Source of the DNA: CAVVKW01 sp963761705
Lineage (GTDB): Bacteria > Verrucomicrobiota > Verrucomicrobiia > Chthoniobacterales > JAATET01
Length of the DNA stretch: 64,000 nucleotides
Direction of reading: 5' to 3'
NCBI GenBank assembly: GCA_963761705.1
Contig: CAVXHK010000001.1
Span: forward strand, 1,798,001 to 1,862,000
Below the pieces are notes generated by a model. The model was given only the letters and a program-made list of their open reading frames with translations. It had not been told where the DNA came from and did not search any database. Positions within the stretch are counted from its first letter, which is position 1; every line of letters starts with the position of its first letter. Of the stretch, positions 1-9,385 are shown piece after piece. Both the position numbers and the translations under genes were made by a program.

Positions 1-1
1 G

Positions 2-454
2 GTCGATTGGACGAATCGCTCGGGCCCCGGCGAAGCGATTCCGCTGCCCCGCGCGCGGCGGGCGAAGATTCTCACCACGGGTGGTCAGGATTATTTCTAC
101 ATCGCGACCAGTGGCATGGGTCTGTTCCGACGGCTGGCCTCGGAATCCGGATCCGGTGGGACACCGCCGCCTCCGGACGGGATCGGCGCACCGACAAACG
201 TGACGGCAACGGTGCTCGGCAGCACGTCGGCGAAGGTGCAGTGGTCGGCGGTCGGCGGCGCGGTGAACTACGACATCCAACGCTTGAAAGCCGGGGACGT
301 TTGGCGAGCGGTCTCGCTGAACTTCACCGGCGGAACGAACGTCAACGCAACGGGTCTTGACGCGGGGGGAAGCTACAAATTCCGGGTGAAAGCGCGCAAC
401 GCAGGCGGACAGGCCTCGGGTTGGACGGAATCGAATTCGGTTGTCGTTCAGTAA
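2..454 (+). CDS. C-terminal end of a secreted protein: beta-propeller-like tail plus fibronectin type III domain (5' partial)
   Basis: The reading frame is open from the window edge to a TAA at 452-454, so the start lies upstream. The first 40 or so residues include YFYIATSGMGLFRRL, which resembles the last blade of BNR or sortilin-like propellers. A Gly/Pro linker (SGSGGTPPPP) follows, and then about 90 residues with the fibronectin type III pattern: PTNVTATVLGSTSAKVQWS, a central Y at YDIQR, and a final YKFRVKARNAGG strand. Such modules sit in exported glycosidases and surface proteins, usually as spacers or carbohydrate-contact domains. The catalytic part is outside the window, so the enzyme activity cannot be named. 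The FN3 call is firm; the propeller call is tentative. Confidence 0.7.
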   Translation, partial: VDWTNRSGPGEAIPLPRARRAKILTTGGQDYFYIATSGMGLFRRLASESGSGGTPPPPDGIGAPTNVTATVLGSTSAKVQWSAVGGAVNYDIQRLKAGDVWRAVSLNFTGGTNVNATGLDAGGSYKFRVKARNAGGQASGWTESNSVVVQ

Positions 455-469
455 GCGCCATCGCGGAAG

Positions 470-859
470 TTACCACTTCACCGTGACCTTGTAGCGCCTC
501 CAGTTTGCGTCGTTGGTGACGGCGATGGCGTTGAGGTGGATCGCTTGGGCGATGAGCAGCCGGTCGAAGGGGTCTTGGTGGTGGGTCGGGAGGCTGGCGA
601 GGCGACCAAGGTGGGCGGGTTCGATCGGGAGGAGGCGGAAGGGCTGATCGCGAACGAGCGTGGCGGCGAACTCTTCGATGGTGCCGTCGATCTCGAGCTT
701 GCCGAAAGTTGTCTTGATCGCGATTTCCCAGAGGCTTGCGACGCTGACGTAAATATTGTGTTTGGCCGGATCGTTGAGGACGTCGTCCCAGCGAGAGGGT
801 AAGCGCCGGTCATCCTGCCGCCACCAGAGGATGGTGTGGGTGTCGAGGAGGTAAGTCAT
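470..859 (-). CDS. VapC-like PIN-domain toxin (type II toxin-antitoxin)
   Basis: This 129-residue protein has the PIN nuclease layout. It begins MTYLLDTHTILWW, with the first acidic residue at D6, followed by SLWEIA with E45, DPFDRLLIAQA with D96 and D99, and a late TND with D117. These residues form the Mg2+-binding acidic cluster that cleaves RNA in this family. The DTHxxLWW start is typical of the PIN subgroup paired with Phd/YefM-type antitoxins. A longer upstream start is possible, but the ATG at 857-859 gives the normal N-terminus and overlaps the antitoxin stop by four bases (ATGA), the usual coupling of such pairs. The RNA target cannot be told from sequence. Confidence 0.88.
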   Translation of the reverse strand: MTYLLDTHTILWWRQDDRRLPSRWDDVLNDPAKHNIYVSVASLWEIAIKTTFGKLEIDGTIEEFAATLVRDQPFRLLPIEPAHLGRLASLPTHHQDPFDRLLIAQAIHLNAIAVTNDANWRRYKVTVKW

Positions 860-1134
860 TCCATGTATTCGCGCATTTCTTCGATTGGATCGCAGAAATC
901 GTCGGACATCCAAATCTGACCAGCCATGTCGCCGCGACCGCTTTTTTTCCCGGGTATTTCCAACGGCTTGAGTTCGGCGACGGGTTTGCCGCGTTGGGTG
1001 ATGACGAATTTCTTTCCTGATTGGACTTCCCTGAGGAGGCGGGAGAGCTCGGTCTTGGCTTGGAAGGCTCCGATGGACTCGGCGGCGGTCGGCATCTCGG
1101 CGATCCTGGCTTCGGTGTCGGGGTGTTCGCTCAT
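856..1134 (-). CDS. Phd/YefM-family antitoxin
   Basis: This 92-residue protein lies directly upstream of the PIN toxin and overlaps it by four bases. Residues 23-60 carry the Phd/YefM DNA-binding fold signature: GAFQAKTELSRLLREV, then a strand-turn-strand with FVITQRGKPVAEL. The C-terminal third is acidic (SDDFCDPIEEMREYME) and would be the flexible segment that wraps and inhibits the toxin. Antitoxins of this family usually repress their own operon, and a palindrome sits right at the start codon (see 1135-1172). Family membership is clear; the exact subgroup is not. Confidence 0.88.
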   Translation of the reverse strand: MSEHPDTEARIAEMPTAAESIGAFQAKTELSRLLREVQSGKKFVITQRGKPVAELKPLEIPGKKSGRGDMAGQIWMSDDFCDPIEEMREYME

Positions 1135-1172
1135 TAAACTAGTTTATTGAACTGGTTGGTTTAGACAATCGA
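1135..1172. promoter_or_regulatory. Candidate operator/promoter of the toxin-antitoxin operon
   Basis: A perfect 12-base palindrome, TAAACTAGTTTA, occupies 1135-1146 immediately upstream of the antitoxin ATG. A related half-site, AACTGGTTG, follows at about 1150-1158, so AACTAGTTT and AACTGGTTG form a degenerate direct repeat 13 bases apart. On the minus strand a TTGTCT-like -35 element lies at the far edge of this stretch. Phd/YefM antitoxins typically bind such palindromes. The palindrome is seen directly; its role is inferred. Confidence 0.45.
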
Positions 1173-1236
1173 TACTGTTGGCGGGATTTTTGTGGAATCG
1201 TTGCTTGTGCGTGGCACGGGCGATTTCTGGAGGAGG

Positions 1237-4200
1237 TTACGGCTCGGCGGGAGCCTCGCCCTCCGGGTTGGTTGCCGACGGCGTTTGAGGTTCTGGTTCG
1301 TCGACGGGTCTTGGCCGGGCGCGGAAGAGGTTGGTGACGTCTTCGATCATGAGGTAAAGGCTGGGCACGAGGACGAGGGTGATGACCGTGGCGAAGAGGA
1401 TCCCGAAGCCGAGCGAAATTGCCATCGGGATGATGAAACGGGCTTGGCGAGACGTTTCGAAGATCATCGGCGCGAGTCCGCCGAAGGTCGTGAGGGTGGT
1501 GAGCAGGATGGGGCGAAAGCGGCGGACCCCGGCGTTGTGGATCGCGTCCCACGGGTTCATCCCGTCACGACGGAGTTGGTTCGCGTAGTCGATGAGGATG
1601 AGCGAATCGTTCACGACCACGCCGGCAAGCGCGATGATGCCCATGATGCTGATCGTCGAAATGTTGTAGCCCATGATGATGTGGCCGAGGACCGCTCCGA
1701 CGATGCCGAAGGGAATGCTGAGCATGACGATGAGCGGCTGCGTGTAGCTGCGGAAGGGGACGGCGAGGAGAAAATAGATGAGCATGAGCGCGAGCAGGAA
1801 GCCGGTCTGGAGGCTGGAGAAACTGTCGGCCTGGTCGGCCTGGCGACCTTCGTAACCGTAGCTCAGGCCCGGGAAATCGCGGGCGAGCTGCGGGAGGACG
1901 GTGGTGTTGAGGGTGTCGATGAGGACGCTCGTTTCGCCGATGGGTTCGACGTCGGCGGAGACGGTGGTGGTGCGGCGACCCTCGCGGCGTTCAATGTTGC
2001 GATAGGAGCGACCCCGGTCGACGGAAGCGACTTCGGCGAGGGGAACGAAGGTTCCGTTGGGCGTTGAGACGAGGAGCGTGTCGAGGTCGTATTCGCTGGT
2101 TCGCTCCGACTCGGGGAGGCGGACCATGACCTTGATCTCGTTGCGGCCGCGTTGCTGGCGGAGAGCTTCCGCGCCGAAGAACGAATTGCGGACCTGACGG
2201 GCGATATCGCGGGAGGTGAGCCCGAGGGCCTCACCGGCGGGTTTGATTTGAAAATCGAACTGGCGTTTGCCGGGAGAGTAGCCGCTGTCGACGTCCTTGA
2301 CGGCGGGATATTGCTCGAGGCGGGAGGCGAGGGTCGTGGCGGCGCGGTCGAGGGTGTCGGTGTCGCGGTGGGAGAGTTCGACTGAAAGTCCGGCCCCCGA
2401 GCCAGGGCCGCCGCGATCCGACTCGAACCGAAGCGATTCGACGCCGGGGACCGTGCCGGTGGCCTCGCGCCAGAGTTCGGTGACGGTGCCGGTGCTAATT
2501 GGACGGACGCCGGGTTCCTGAAGGTAAAGGCGGACGTCGACTTCGTTTTCGTCGATGGAGGACGCGACGCCGATGCCCAATTGATCGCCGCCATTTTCGG
2601 CGATCACGCGGTTACCCGAAGCGATGAGTCGTTGTTCGAGCGATTCCGCGTTCGCGAGCGGACTGCCGAGCGGGAGGCGGGCGGTGACGGTGGCTTGGTC
2701 GGCTTCGACGCGGGGCATGAAGATGACGCCGATGCGACCGCTCTGGATGTAGGCGAGCGTGATGAGCAGGGTGCCGAGGCCGGCGGCAACCGTGAGGCCG
2801 CGGTGGCGGAGCGTGCGCGCGAGAAACGGGGCGTAGACCGAGTCGATGAAACGGCGGACGCGGCGGGCAAAGGCCTGCTGCCAGCCGTGGAGTCGGGCGG
2901 TGAATCGATTGCCGGGTTTGCTGCGGGTGTGGGCGAGGTGGGACGGGAGGATGAGCAGGGACTCGATCCACGAGATGAGGAAAACGGTGATGACGACAAT
3001 CGGAATGACACCCCAGATTTTGCCAAACACCCCGGGGACGAAGAGCAGTGGGAGGAAGGCGACGACGTTCGTGAGAATGCTGAAGGCGATCGGGAGCGAA
3101 ACGCCGCGCGCGCCGATGACGGCGGCGTCGAAATTACTGAGGCCGCGTTCCCGGGCTTCGTAAATGTTTTCGCCCGCGACGATGGCATCGTCGACCACGA
3201 TGCCGAGGGACACGATGAAGGCGAACATCGAGATCATGTTGATCGAAATGCCGAAGAACGGCAGGAAGAGCATGCCGCCGAGGAAGGAGATCGGGATCCC
3301 CATCGTGACCCAGAAAGCGAGCTTGAACTCGAGGAAGAGACCGAGAACGAAAAGGACGAGCAGGAAGCCGAAAAACGCGTTCTTGAGCAGGAGTGAGAGG
3401 CGTTGGCGGTAGACGTCGGAGTCGTCGATGCGGAGGGCGATCTCGACGCCGGGTGGGAGGTCGCGGCGGATGTCGGGCAGGACCGCCTTGACCGCGTCGG
3501 AGACGCCGATGGGGGTCTCGGTCCCGATCCGAAAGACGTCGAGTCCCATGCTGGGTTTGCCGTCGAAGCGGGCGAATCGGTTCACGTCGGCGAAGCCTTC
3601 GCGCACCGTGCCGATCTGGCCCAGCGTGAGGACGGTACCCTCGGGAGTCGTGACGATGGGGGTGTCGGCGTATTCGCGGGCGTATTCGCGACGATCGTCG
3701 AGCCGGAGGAGGATCTCGCCGGAGGTCGTCTCGATGCGACCGCCCCCGGTCTCGACGGAGGCCTGATTGATGCGCTGGGCGACTTCGTCGAGGGAGAGGC
3801 CGTAGCGACGCAGGGTGGCCTCGGAGATTTCGATGATGAGTTCGGGGGCGCGGGAAGCGTCGAGGTCGACCTGGGAAACCCCGGGACTCTGGAGGAGGCG
3901 GTCGCGGATCTGTTCGGTGATCTCGCGGAGGACACGCTCGGAGACGTTGCCGTAAACTTCGAGATCCATCACGTCGCGACGGCGGGTGTTGAGGGTGACG
4001 TTGGGGCGTTCGGCCTCTTCGGGGAAGGTCGTGATGCGGTCGATGGCCTGCTTGATGTCCTGGTAGACCTGGGTCCGGTTGGCCCCGATGAGCATCTCGG
4101 CTTGAACGGTGCCGGAACTCTCGCCGGCCGTGGCCGTGACTTCCTTGACGCCCACGATACCGCGGATTGCTTCCTCGACGACGAGGACGACGCCTTGCTC

Positions 4201-4410
4201 GACCTCCTCGGGGCTGCCGCCGGGCAGGGATACGCTCACGTTGACCGTGTCGGTCTCGAACTCGGGAAAGACCTCCTTCTTGATCTTGGTCGTCATGAAG
4301 AGGCCGCCGACCATGAGAAAGATCATGAGCAGATTCGGCGTGACGCGGTTTTCGACCATCCAGGCAATGATGCCGGAATGGGTGTTTTCGGGCTGGGTGT
4401 CGGGGGTCAT
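1237..4410 (-). CDS. RND-family efflux pump, inner-membrane transporter (AcrB/HAE1-like)
   Basis: At 1057 residues it has the full length of a resistance-nodulation-division permease. The N-terminus is cytoplasmic, followed by TM1 (VTPNLLMIFLMVGGLFM) and the periplasmic sequence LPGGSPEEVEQGV that is typical of the family. TM4 carries SLGIVVDDAIVAGEN with the paired aspartates of the proton relay. The second half repeats the first: ALMLIYFLLAVPFRSYTQP, and then VNDSLILIDYAN at the position equivalent to VDDAI. The start overlaps the stop of the adaptor gene by four bases. It would use the proton gradient to move drugs, lipids or other amphiphiles out through the partner channel. The substrate cannot be predicted. 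Confidence 0.93.
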   Translation of the reverse strand: MTPDTQPENTHSGIIAWMVENRVTPNLLMIFLMVGGLFMTTKIKKEVFPEFETDTVNVSVSLPGGSPEEVEQGVVLVVEEAIRGIVGVKEVTATAGESSGTVQAEMLIGANRTQVYQDIKQAIDRITTFPEEAERPNVTLNTRRRDVMDLEVYGNVSERVLREITEQIRDRLLQSPGVSQVDLDASRAPELIIEISEATLRRYGLSLDEVAQRINQASVETGGGRIETTSGEILLRLDDRREYAREYADTPIVTTPEGTVLTLGQIGTVREGFADVNRFARFDGKPSMGLDVFRIGTETPIGVSDAVKAVLPDIRRDLPPGVEIALRIDDSDVYRQRLSLLLKNAFFGFLLVLFVLGLFLEFKLAFWVTMGIPISFLGGMLFLPFFGISINMISMFAFIVSLGIVVDDAIVAGENIYEARERGLSNFDAAVIGARGVSLPIAFSILTNVVAFLPLLFVPGVFGKIWGVIPIVVITVFLISWIESLLILPSHLAHTRSKPGNRFTARLHGWQQAFARRVRRFIDSVYAPFLARTLRHRGLTVAAGLGTLLITLAYIQSGRIGVIFMPRVEADQATVTARLPLGSPLANAESLEQRLIASGNRVIAENGGDQLGIGVASSIDENEVDVRLYLQEPGVRPISTGTVTELWREATGTVPGVESLRFESDRGGPGSGAGLSVELSHRDTDTLDRAATTLASRLEQYPAVKDVDSGYSPGKRQFDFQIKPAGEALGLTSRDIARQVRNSFFGAEALRQQRGRNEIKVMVRLPESERTSEYDLDTLLVSTPNGTFVPLAEVASVDRGRSYRNIERREGRRTTTVSADVEPIGETSVLIDTLNTTVLPQLARDFPGLSYGYEGRQADQADSFSSLQTGFLLALMLIYFLLAVPFRSYTQPLIVMLSIPFGIVGAVLGHIIMGYNISTISIMGIIALAGVVVNDSLILIDYANQLRRDGMNPWDAIHNAGVRRFRPILLTTLTTFGGLAPMIFETSRQARFIIPMAISLGFGILFATVITLVLVPSLYLMIEDVTNLFRARPRPVDEPEPQTPSATNPEGEAPAEP

Positions 4411-5648
4411 GGGGCGAGCGTAGCGGTCGGTTCCTCGGTCGGTTCTTCAGTTCGGAGAGGCATGCCTTGAACGGGGGTCGAGAGGTCGGTGGTCACGATG
4501 CGGTCGCCGGGGTCGAGGCCGCTGGCGATGAGAACGTCGTCGCGACCGCGGAGGACGACCTCGACGTCGCGAATGTCGAGGGTGCCGTCGGCGGCGAGGA
4601 GGTAGATTTGGTCGTCGGCTTGGAGAAGGTTGCGAGGGAGCGTCGCGACGTTTTCCAGCTTGGGGCCCTCGAATTCTGCGCGGACGAACGAGCCGATGAG
4701 TAGGCGGGGTTGTTCGGGGTCGGCGAGACTGAGTGGGTCGGCGACTTCGATGATCACGCGGGCGAGGCGGCCGAGAGTTTCGAGGCTGGCGGCAAGGCGG
4801 AGGACCGTCCCGGTGCGGGTCTCGCCGGTCGGCCAGGCCGCGTCGTCGATCACGGTGACCGTCGACCCCGGGGTGCCGTCCGCGGCGGGGAAGGTGATCC
4901 ATTTGAGATCGCTTACCGGGACGGTCGCCTCGATCCAATAGTGGTCGGTGCCGATGAGGGTCGCGAGGGTGGTTGTCGGGGTGACGCGGGCACCGGCGTT
5001 GAGCGGACGGCCGTCGACGATGGCGTTGAAGGGGGCGTTGACGGTGGTGCGGGCGAGGTCGACGGTCGCTCCGGCGAGGGCGGCTTCGGCGGAGGCGAGG
5101 TTGGCTTTGGCCATTTCGAGTTGGGGACGGCGGAGGACGAGGTCCTGGTCCTGCTCGGCGACGACTTCGCCGAGAAGCTCGAAATCCTGGACGGCGACGG
5201 CTTGGGCACCCTGCTCGATGCGAAGGTTGGTGCTGGCTTCGGTCACGACGGTCTCGGCGGCGCGTTGGGCAAGTTCGTAATCGAGTGGGTCGATCTGAAG
5301 GAGCTGGTCGCCTTTTTTGAAGGTGCCGCCGGGGACGAAATTTGGGTTCACGGATTCGACCTCGCCACCGACGCGGGGCATGAGCTCGACGGATTGGGCG
5401 GGTTGGACGGTGCCCATCGCTTCGACGCGAACGGGACGGGTGGTGAAGGTCACGGGCTGCACCTCGACCAGGGTGGCTTGTCGCTCGGCGGGTCGGGATT
5501 CTGCCTTGGGCGGGGTCTGGATGAGGAGGTAGCCGCCGCCGATGGCGAGCGCGAGGACGGCGATCGGGATGAGGCGGGCGACGAGGGAGCGGCGGGCTGG
5601 GGGGGTGAATGGTGCGGTGGGCTCGGTGGGCTCGGTGGGTGCGGTCAT
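4407..5648 (-). CDS. RND efflux periplasmic adaptor (membrane fusion protein)
   Basis: 413 residues. After a Pro/Thr-rich N-terminus there is one membrane anchor (LIPIAVLALAIGGGYLL). The lipoyl-like half motif RVGGEVESVNPNFVPGG with KGDQLLQIDPLDYELA follows, then an alpha-helical hairpin rich in Ala and Glu, the second lipoyl half, and a beta-barrel region (VDGRPLNAGARVTPTTTLA). This is the HlyD/AcrA adaptor order. The ATG at 5648 is preferred to upstream in-frame ATGs because it gives the anchor at a normal position and overlaps the stop of the outer-membrane factor gene (ATGA, 5645-5648). It bridges the inner-membrane pump and the outer-membrane channel. Confidence 0.92.
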   Translation of the reverse strand: MTAPTEPTEPTAPFTPPARRSLVARLIPIAVLALAIGGGYLLIQTPPKAESRPAERQATLVEVQPVTFTTRPVRVEAMGTVQPAQSVELMPRVGGEVESVNPNFVPGGTFKKGDQLLQIDPLDYELAQRAAETVVTEASTNLRIEQGAQAVAVQDFELLGEVVAEQDQDLVLRRPQLEMAKANLASAEAALAGATVDLARTTVNAPFNAIVDGRPLNAGARVTPTTTLATLIGTDHYWIEATVPVSDLKWITFPAADGTPGSTVTVIDDAAWPTGETRTGTVLRLAASLETLGRLARVIIEVADPLSLADPEQPRLLIGSFVRAEFEGPKLENVATLPRNLLQADDQIYLLAADGTLDIRDVEVVLRGRDDVLIASGLDPGDRIVTTDLSTPVQGMPLRTEEPTEEPTATLAP

Positions 5649-7114
5649 GGTGCGTGGTCGGTTCGCTCGGTAGTATCTACGACGAGTTTGGCGAGTGGGG
5701 GCACTTCGAGTGCCCAACTGCCGCCGAGGGCGCGGCAAAGACTGATGCGTTGTTGGAGGAGGGTGCGGCGAGCGGAGAGGTAGGTGCGCTGGAGTTCTTG
5801 CTCGGTCGAGATGGCGTCGAGGACGCGGAGGTAGTCGTTCGTTCCGTTGAGGTAACCTTGCCGAACGCCACGGAGGGCGGCGGTGGCGAACTCGAGCTGG
5901 CGTTCCAGGCTGCGGATAAATTCGCGTTGGCGAGCTTCGTTGCTGAGGGCGTCCTCGATCTCGCCGAAGGCATCGAGGATCGTCTGGCCGTAGAAATCGA
6001 GGCGCTCCGAGAGCACGGCGCGGACGCGGGTGACTTCATTGGCGCGGGCTCCGCCGTCGATGATTGGGGCGACGAAATTTGCGGCGAGGGTCGCAAGGTA
6101 ATTGTCGAACAGGTCGCGGATCGCTTCGGCGTCGGTGTTGAAATCGGCGGTGAGGCTGACGCGTGGAAAACGGTCCGCGATGGCGGACCACACGCGGCGG
6201 TCGGCGGCGAGGACGTTGTAATAAGACGACCGGATGTCGGGCCGGCGCTGAACGAGGGCGGCGGGGAGGCCGGTGGCGGGAAGGGCTCCGGGGAAGGGCA
6301 ACTTGGCGACCCGCGGCGCGACGGACTTGGTCGGTGGCTGGCCGAGGAGGATGGCGAGTTGGTGCTCGAAGATGGCGGCGCGACCGCGGGCGAGCGCGAG
6401 GTCGCCGCGGCGAGATTCTTCGAGTTGGCGCTGCTGGAAGACGTCGAGTGAGCCAACCTGTCCCTGGCGGAAACGGGTTTCCACGAGCTGGGTGACGTTT
6501 TCGTTCAAAGCGAGCTGGGCTTCGAGGAGGTCGACCTGGGCGTTCTGTTCGATGAGCTGATACCAGGTGTCGGCGACGGACGCGGAGAGGGTGAGGGCGG
6601 CGGCGTGGAGGTCCTCGGCGGAGGCTCTCGTTTCGAAAATAGCGGCGTCACGGCTCGACCGGACGCGGCCCCAGAGATCGAGTTCGTAACTGACTTGGAG
6701 ACCGACGGCGAAGGTGTCCTCGGTGGTGTAATTCGTACCGCCACCCGACCCGCCGCCAAACTCGCCGCCGTCGAATCCTTCCGTCTGGGTCTGCCGATAG
6801 GCGCGGTCGGCCCCACCGGTGCCATCGAGCGCCGGGACGAGCGCAGCGGCTTCGATGCGGGCGATCGCGCGGGCCTGGCGCAGGCGGTCCCAAGCGGTTT
6901 TCAGGTCGAAATTATTCGCCAGCGACTCGTCGACTAGTCGGTTGAGAATGGGGTCGTCGAAGCTGCGCCACCATTGGTCGGGCAGGGGGAGGCCCAGCGT
7001 AGCGGAGTAGCCATTGGCGACGTCGACGGGCGGGATGATGGGTCTTTCGGGCGCGACACAGCCGGCGATAAAGAACATCGCTGGTAGGAGGAGTCGTCGC
7101 GGATCGGAGTTCAC
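5645..7114 (-). CDS. Outer-membrane factor lipoprotein of an RND efflux system (NodT/OprM family)
   Basis: 489 residues. A lipoprotein signal peptide ends in FFIAGC, with the lipidated Cys at position 19. The mature protein shows the TolC-like duplicated layout: LPDQWWRSFDDPILNRLVDE near the N-terminus (NodT signature), long Ala/Gln/Leu-rich helices, and the repeat sequences VSYELDLWGRVRSS and QRRPDIRSSYYNVLAADRRV typical of OprM/CusC-type channels. It is the first gene of a three-gene operon read leftwards. The start is set by the signal peptide, and a 127-base divergent gap separates it from the dehydrogenase gene. Confidence 0.93.
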   Translation of the reverse strand: MNSDPRRLLLPAMFFIAGCVAPERPIIPPVDVANGYSATLGLPLPDQWWRSFDDPILNRLVDESLANNFDLKTAWDRLRQARAIARIEAAALVPALDGTGGADRAYRQTQTEGFDGGEFGGGSGGGTNYTTEDTFAVGLQVSYELDLWGRVRSSRDAAIFETRASAEDLHAAALTLSASVADTWYQLIEQNAQVDLLEAQLALNENVTQLVETRFRQGQVGSLDVFQQRQLEESRRGDLALARGRAAIFEHQLAILLGQPPTKSVAPRVAKLPFPGALPATGLPAALVQRRPDIRSSYYNVLAADRRVWSAIADRFPRVSLTADFNTDAEAIRDLFDNYLATLAANFVAPIIDGGARANEVTRVRAVLSERLDFYGQTILDAFGEIEDALSNEARQREFIRSLERQLEFATAALRGVRQGYLNGTNDYLRVLDAISTEQELQRTYLSARRTLLQQRISLCRALGGSWALEVPPLAKLVVDTTERTDHAP

Positions 7115-7241
7115 TGGGTGCGGAAGCTACGGTGGGTCCCGTGATTTTCAAAGTCCGTTGACGTTCGTTCCGCCGGGCAGGAAGTCCTCGCTTCTCGAGT
7201 TTGTGCGTTGCGCGGGGCGGGCGGGGGACGTTTGATTGGGC

Positions 7242-8735
7242 ATGATCCACCTCTCCGACGACATCCAGACCGCCCGCGACTACATCGGAGGCGGCTGGGT
7301 CGACCCCGCGCCCGGTGCCGCGCTCTGCGCGGTCGAGAATCCCGCAACCGGCCAGACCATCGGTCAGACCCCGCTCGCAGACGCGACCCGCGTAGCCCAA
7401 GCCGTTGAGGACGCCGCGACCGCCTTCGAGACCTGGCGGCGGGTCCCGGCCACCCAGCGGGTCCAGTATTTGTTCAAATTCAAAGCGCTGCTCGAAGAAA
7501 ACGTCGACGCCATCGCCCGCACGATCACCCTCGAGCACGGCAAAACGCTCGCCGAATCCCGCGCCGAAGTCCGCCGCGGCATCGAGAACGTCGAGATGGC
7601 CTGTGCGATCCCGATGCTCATGCAGGGCGAATTTTCCGAAGACGTGGCCGAGGGCATCGACGAATTCATGATCCGCCAGCCGCTCGGCGTCTGCGTGTGC
7701 ATCGCGCCGTTCAATTTTCCGGCGATGATCCCCTTCTGGTTCCTACCCTACGCCATCGCCTGCGGGAACACCTTCGTCCTCAAGCCCTCCGAGCGCGTCC
7801 CCTTCACGATGCAGGTCGTCTTCGAGCTCGTTGATCAGCTCGGCCTACCCCCCGGCGTGCTCAATCTCGTGAACGGCGGCCGCGAAGCGGTCGATGTCCT
7901 GCTCGAGCACCCCGCCGTCTGCGCGGTCAGCTTCGTTGGCTCCACCGCCGTCGCCCGCCACATCTACGCGACCGCCGCAGCCCACGGCAAACGGGCCCAG
8001 TGTCAGGGTGGTGCCAAGAATCCGGTCATCATCATGCCCGACTGCGATCTCGAGATGACGACGCGCATTGTCGCCGACAGCGCCTTCGGTTGCTCCGGAC
8101 AGCGTTGCCTCGCGGCGTCGTTGGCGATCACGGTCGGCGAGGCTCGGGGAGAATTCCGTGACGCCATCTGCGATACCGCGATGAGCCGCAGACTCGGATC
8201 GGGCCTCGAGCCGACGACGGAACTCGGGCCCGTCATCAGCGACGCGAGCCGCCAGCGCATCGGCAGGCTTCTCGGTCAAGCGCAGGACGCGGGCGCGAAG
8301 CTCGCCGTCGACGGACGGTCACCGAGCGTCGGCGGTGCGGACAACGGCTACTTCGTTGGCGCGACGATCATCGACGAACTTACGCCCGACAATCCAGCGG
8401 CGGGCGAGGAGATCTTCGGTCCCGCCCTCGGTCTCATGCACGCGGCGACGGTCGAGGAGGCCATCGCCCTCGTGAACGGCGGCCGTTACGGCAACATGGC
8501 TTGCATCTTCACCGGCAGCGGCGCCGTCGCCCGCAAGTTCCGCAACGAGGCCAATGCCGGGAACATCGGCATCAACATCGGCGTCGCTGCGCCGATGGCC
8601 TTCTTCCCGTTCAGCGGCTGGAAGGACAGCTTCTTCGGCGACCTCCACGGGCAATCCAAGCACGCGGTCGAATTTTTCACCCAGACCAAAGTCGTCGTCG
8701 AACGCTGGCCGAAGACGTGGTCTCGGCAATTTTAG
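7242..8735 (+). CDS. mmsA: Methylmalonate-semialdehyde dehydrogenase (CoA-acylating)
   Basis: 497 residues from the ATG at 7242; a TTG two codons upstream is less likely. It is an aldehyde dehydrogenase with an NAD-binding FNFPAMIPFWFLP segment, LKPSERVPFT, VSFVGSTAVARHIY, and the catalytic Cys in FGCSGQRCLA. Where ordinary aldehyde dehydrogenases have ELGGK with the general-base Glu, this protein has QCQGGAKNP, the substitution seen in CoA-dependent methylmalonate-semialdehyde dehydrogenases. The late PFSGWKDSFFGDLHGQSK also fits that subfamily. It would convert methylmalonate or malonate semialdehyde to propionyl- or acetyl-CoA in valine or inositol breakdown. No pathway partners are adjacent. 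Confidence 0.88.
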   Translation: MIHLSDDIQTARDYIGGGWVDPAPGAALCAVENPATGQTIGQTPLADATRVAQAVEDAATAFETWRRVPATQRVQYLFKFKALLEENVDAIARTITLEHGKTLAESRAEVRRGIENVEMACAIPMLMQGEFSEDVAEGIDEFMIRQPLGVCVCIAPFNFPAMIPFWFLPYAIACGNTFVLKPSERVPFTMQVVFELVDQLGLPPGVLNLVNGGREAVDVLLEHPAVCAVSFVGSTAVARHIYATAAAHGKRAQCQGGAKNPVIIMPDCDLEMTTRIVADSAFGCSGQRCLAASLAITVGEARGEFRDAICDTAMSRRLGSGLEPTTELGPVISDASRQRIGRLLGQAQDAGAKLAVDGRSPSVGGADNGYFVGATIIDELTPDNPAAGEEIFGPALGLMHAATVEEAIALVNGGRYGNMACIFTGSGAVARKFRNEANAGNIGINIGVAAPMAFFPFSGWKDSFFGDLHGQSKHAVEFFTQTKVVVERWPKTWSRQF

Positions 8736-8830
8736 GACACCGGTGGCAGCGGCGCTCCGCGGCAGCGCCTAGGCCCCACTCGGTGATTGCGCCCGTGCGC
8801 TTCACCGAAGCGTCGTGACAAAGACTGGTG

Positions 8831-9385
8831 CTAGATCGCGTTCTGGCGCATGAGCTTGTCGACGTCCGGGGCGATGAGGGCCCGGTCTTCGGCGAGCATG
8901 CGGTCGATGAAGAGGATGCCGTGCAAGTGGTCGTGTTCGTGCTGGATGGCCCGGGCGAGGAGGCCGGTGGCCTCGAAGGTGAGGGTTTCGTTTTCGAGGG
9001 TTTTGGCGGTGACCTTGACCTTCGACGGGCGGGGGATTCCGCCGAGGAGGCCGGGGAAACTGAGGCAGCCTTCGGAATCGGGGCCGGTGTCGCCAAATCG
9101 CTCGATCTCGGGATTGATGAGGATCATCGGCATGTAGTCGTCGAGATCGACTTCGGTGCCCTCGATTTTCATCGTGCCCGCGCGCTCGCCGGCATCGGTG
9201 ACGTCGACGATGCAGAGCTGGAGGGAGAGGCCGACTTGTTGGGCGGCGAGGCCGACGCCGTCAGCGTCGTTCATGGTGTCGATCATGTCACCCGCTAGCT
9301 TGCGAATCCGGTCGTCGATGGTGTCGATGAGCTTGCCCTTGGAGCGGAGGGCGGGATGGCCGTATTGGACGATGGGCAGGATCAT
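8831..9385 (-). CDS. def: Peptide deformylase
   Basis: 184 residues, normal for the family. All three metal-site motifs are present: GVGLAAQQ at 43-50, EGCLS at 105-109 with metal-binding C107, and HEHDH at 149-153 with the two His ligands and the catalytic Glu. It removes the formyl group from the initiator methionine of nascent proteins at the ribosome. It lies 36 bases downstream of exbD in the same orientation, separated by a short AT-rich repeat, so it may be co-transcribed with the ExbB/ExbD pair or have its own promoter. Confidence 0.97.
   Translation of the reverse strand: MILPIVQYGHPALRSKGKLIDTIDDRIRKLAGDMIDTMNDADGVGLAAQQVGLSLQLCIVDVTDAGERAGTMKIEGTEVDLDDYMPMILINPEIERFGDTGPDSEGCLSFPGLLGGIPRPSKVKVTAKTLENETLTFEATGLLARAIQHEHDHLHGILFIDRMLAEDRALIAPDVDKLMRQNAI

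Noticed and set aside
3403..4470. Long plus-strand open frame (355 codons) opposite the RND pump gene
   Set aside because: It is antisense to a clear RND gene, Asp/Gly/Val-rich, and shows no family motif. GC-rich codon use creates such shadows.
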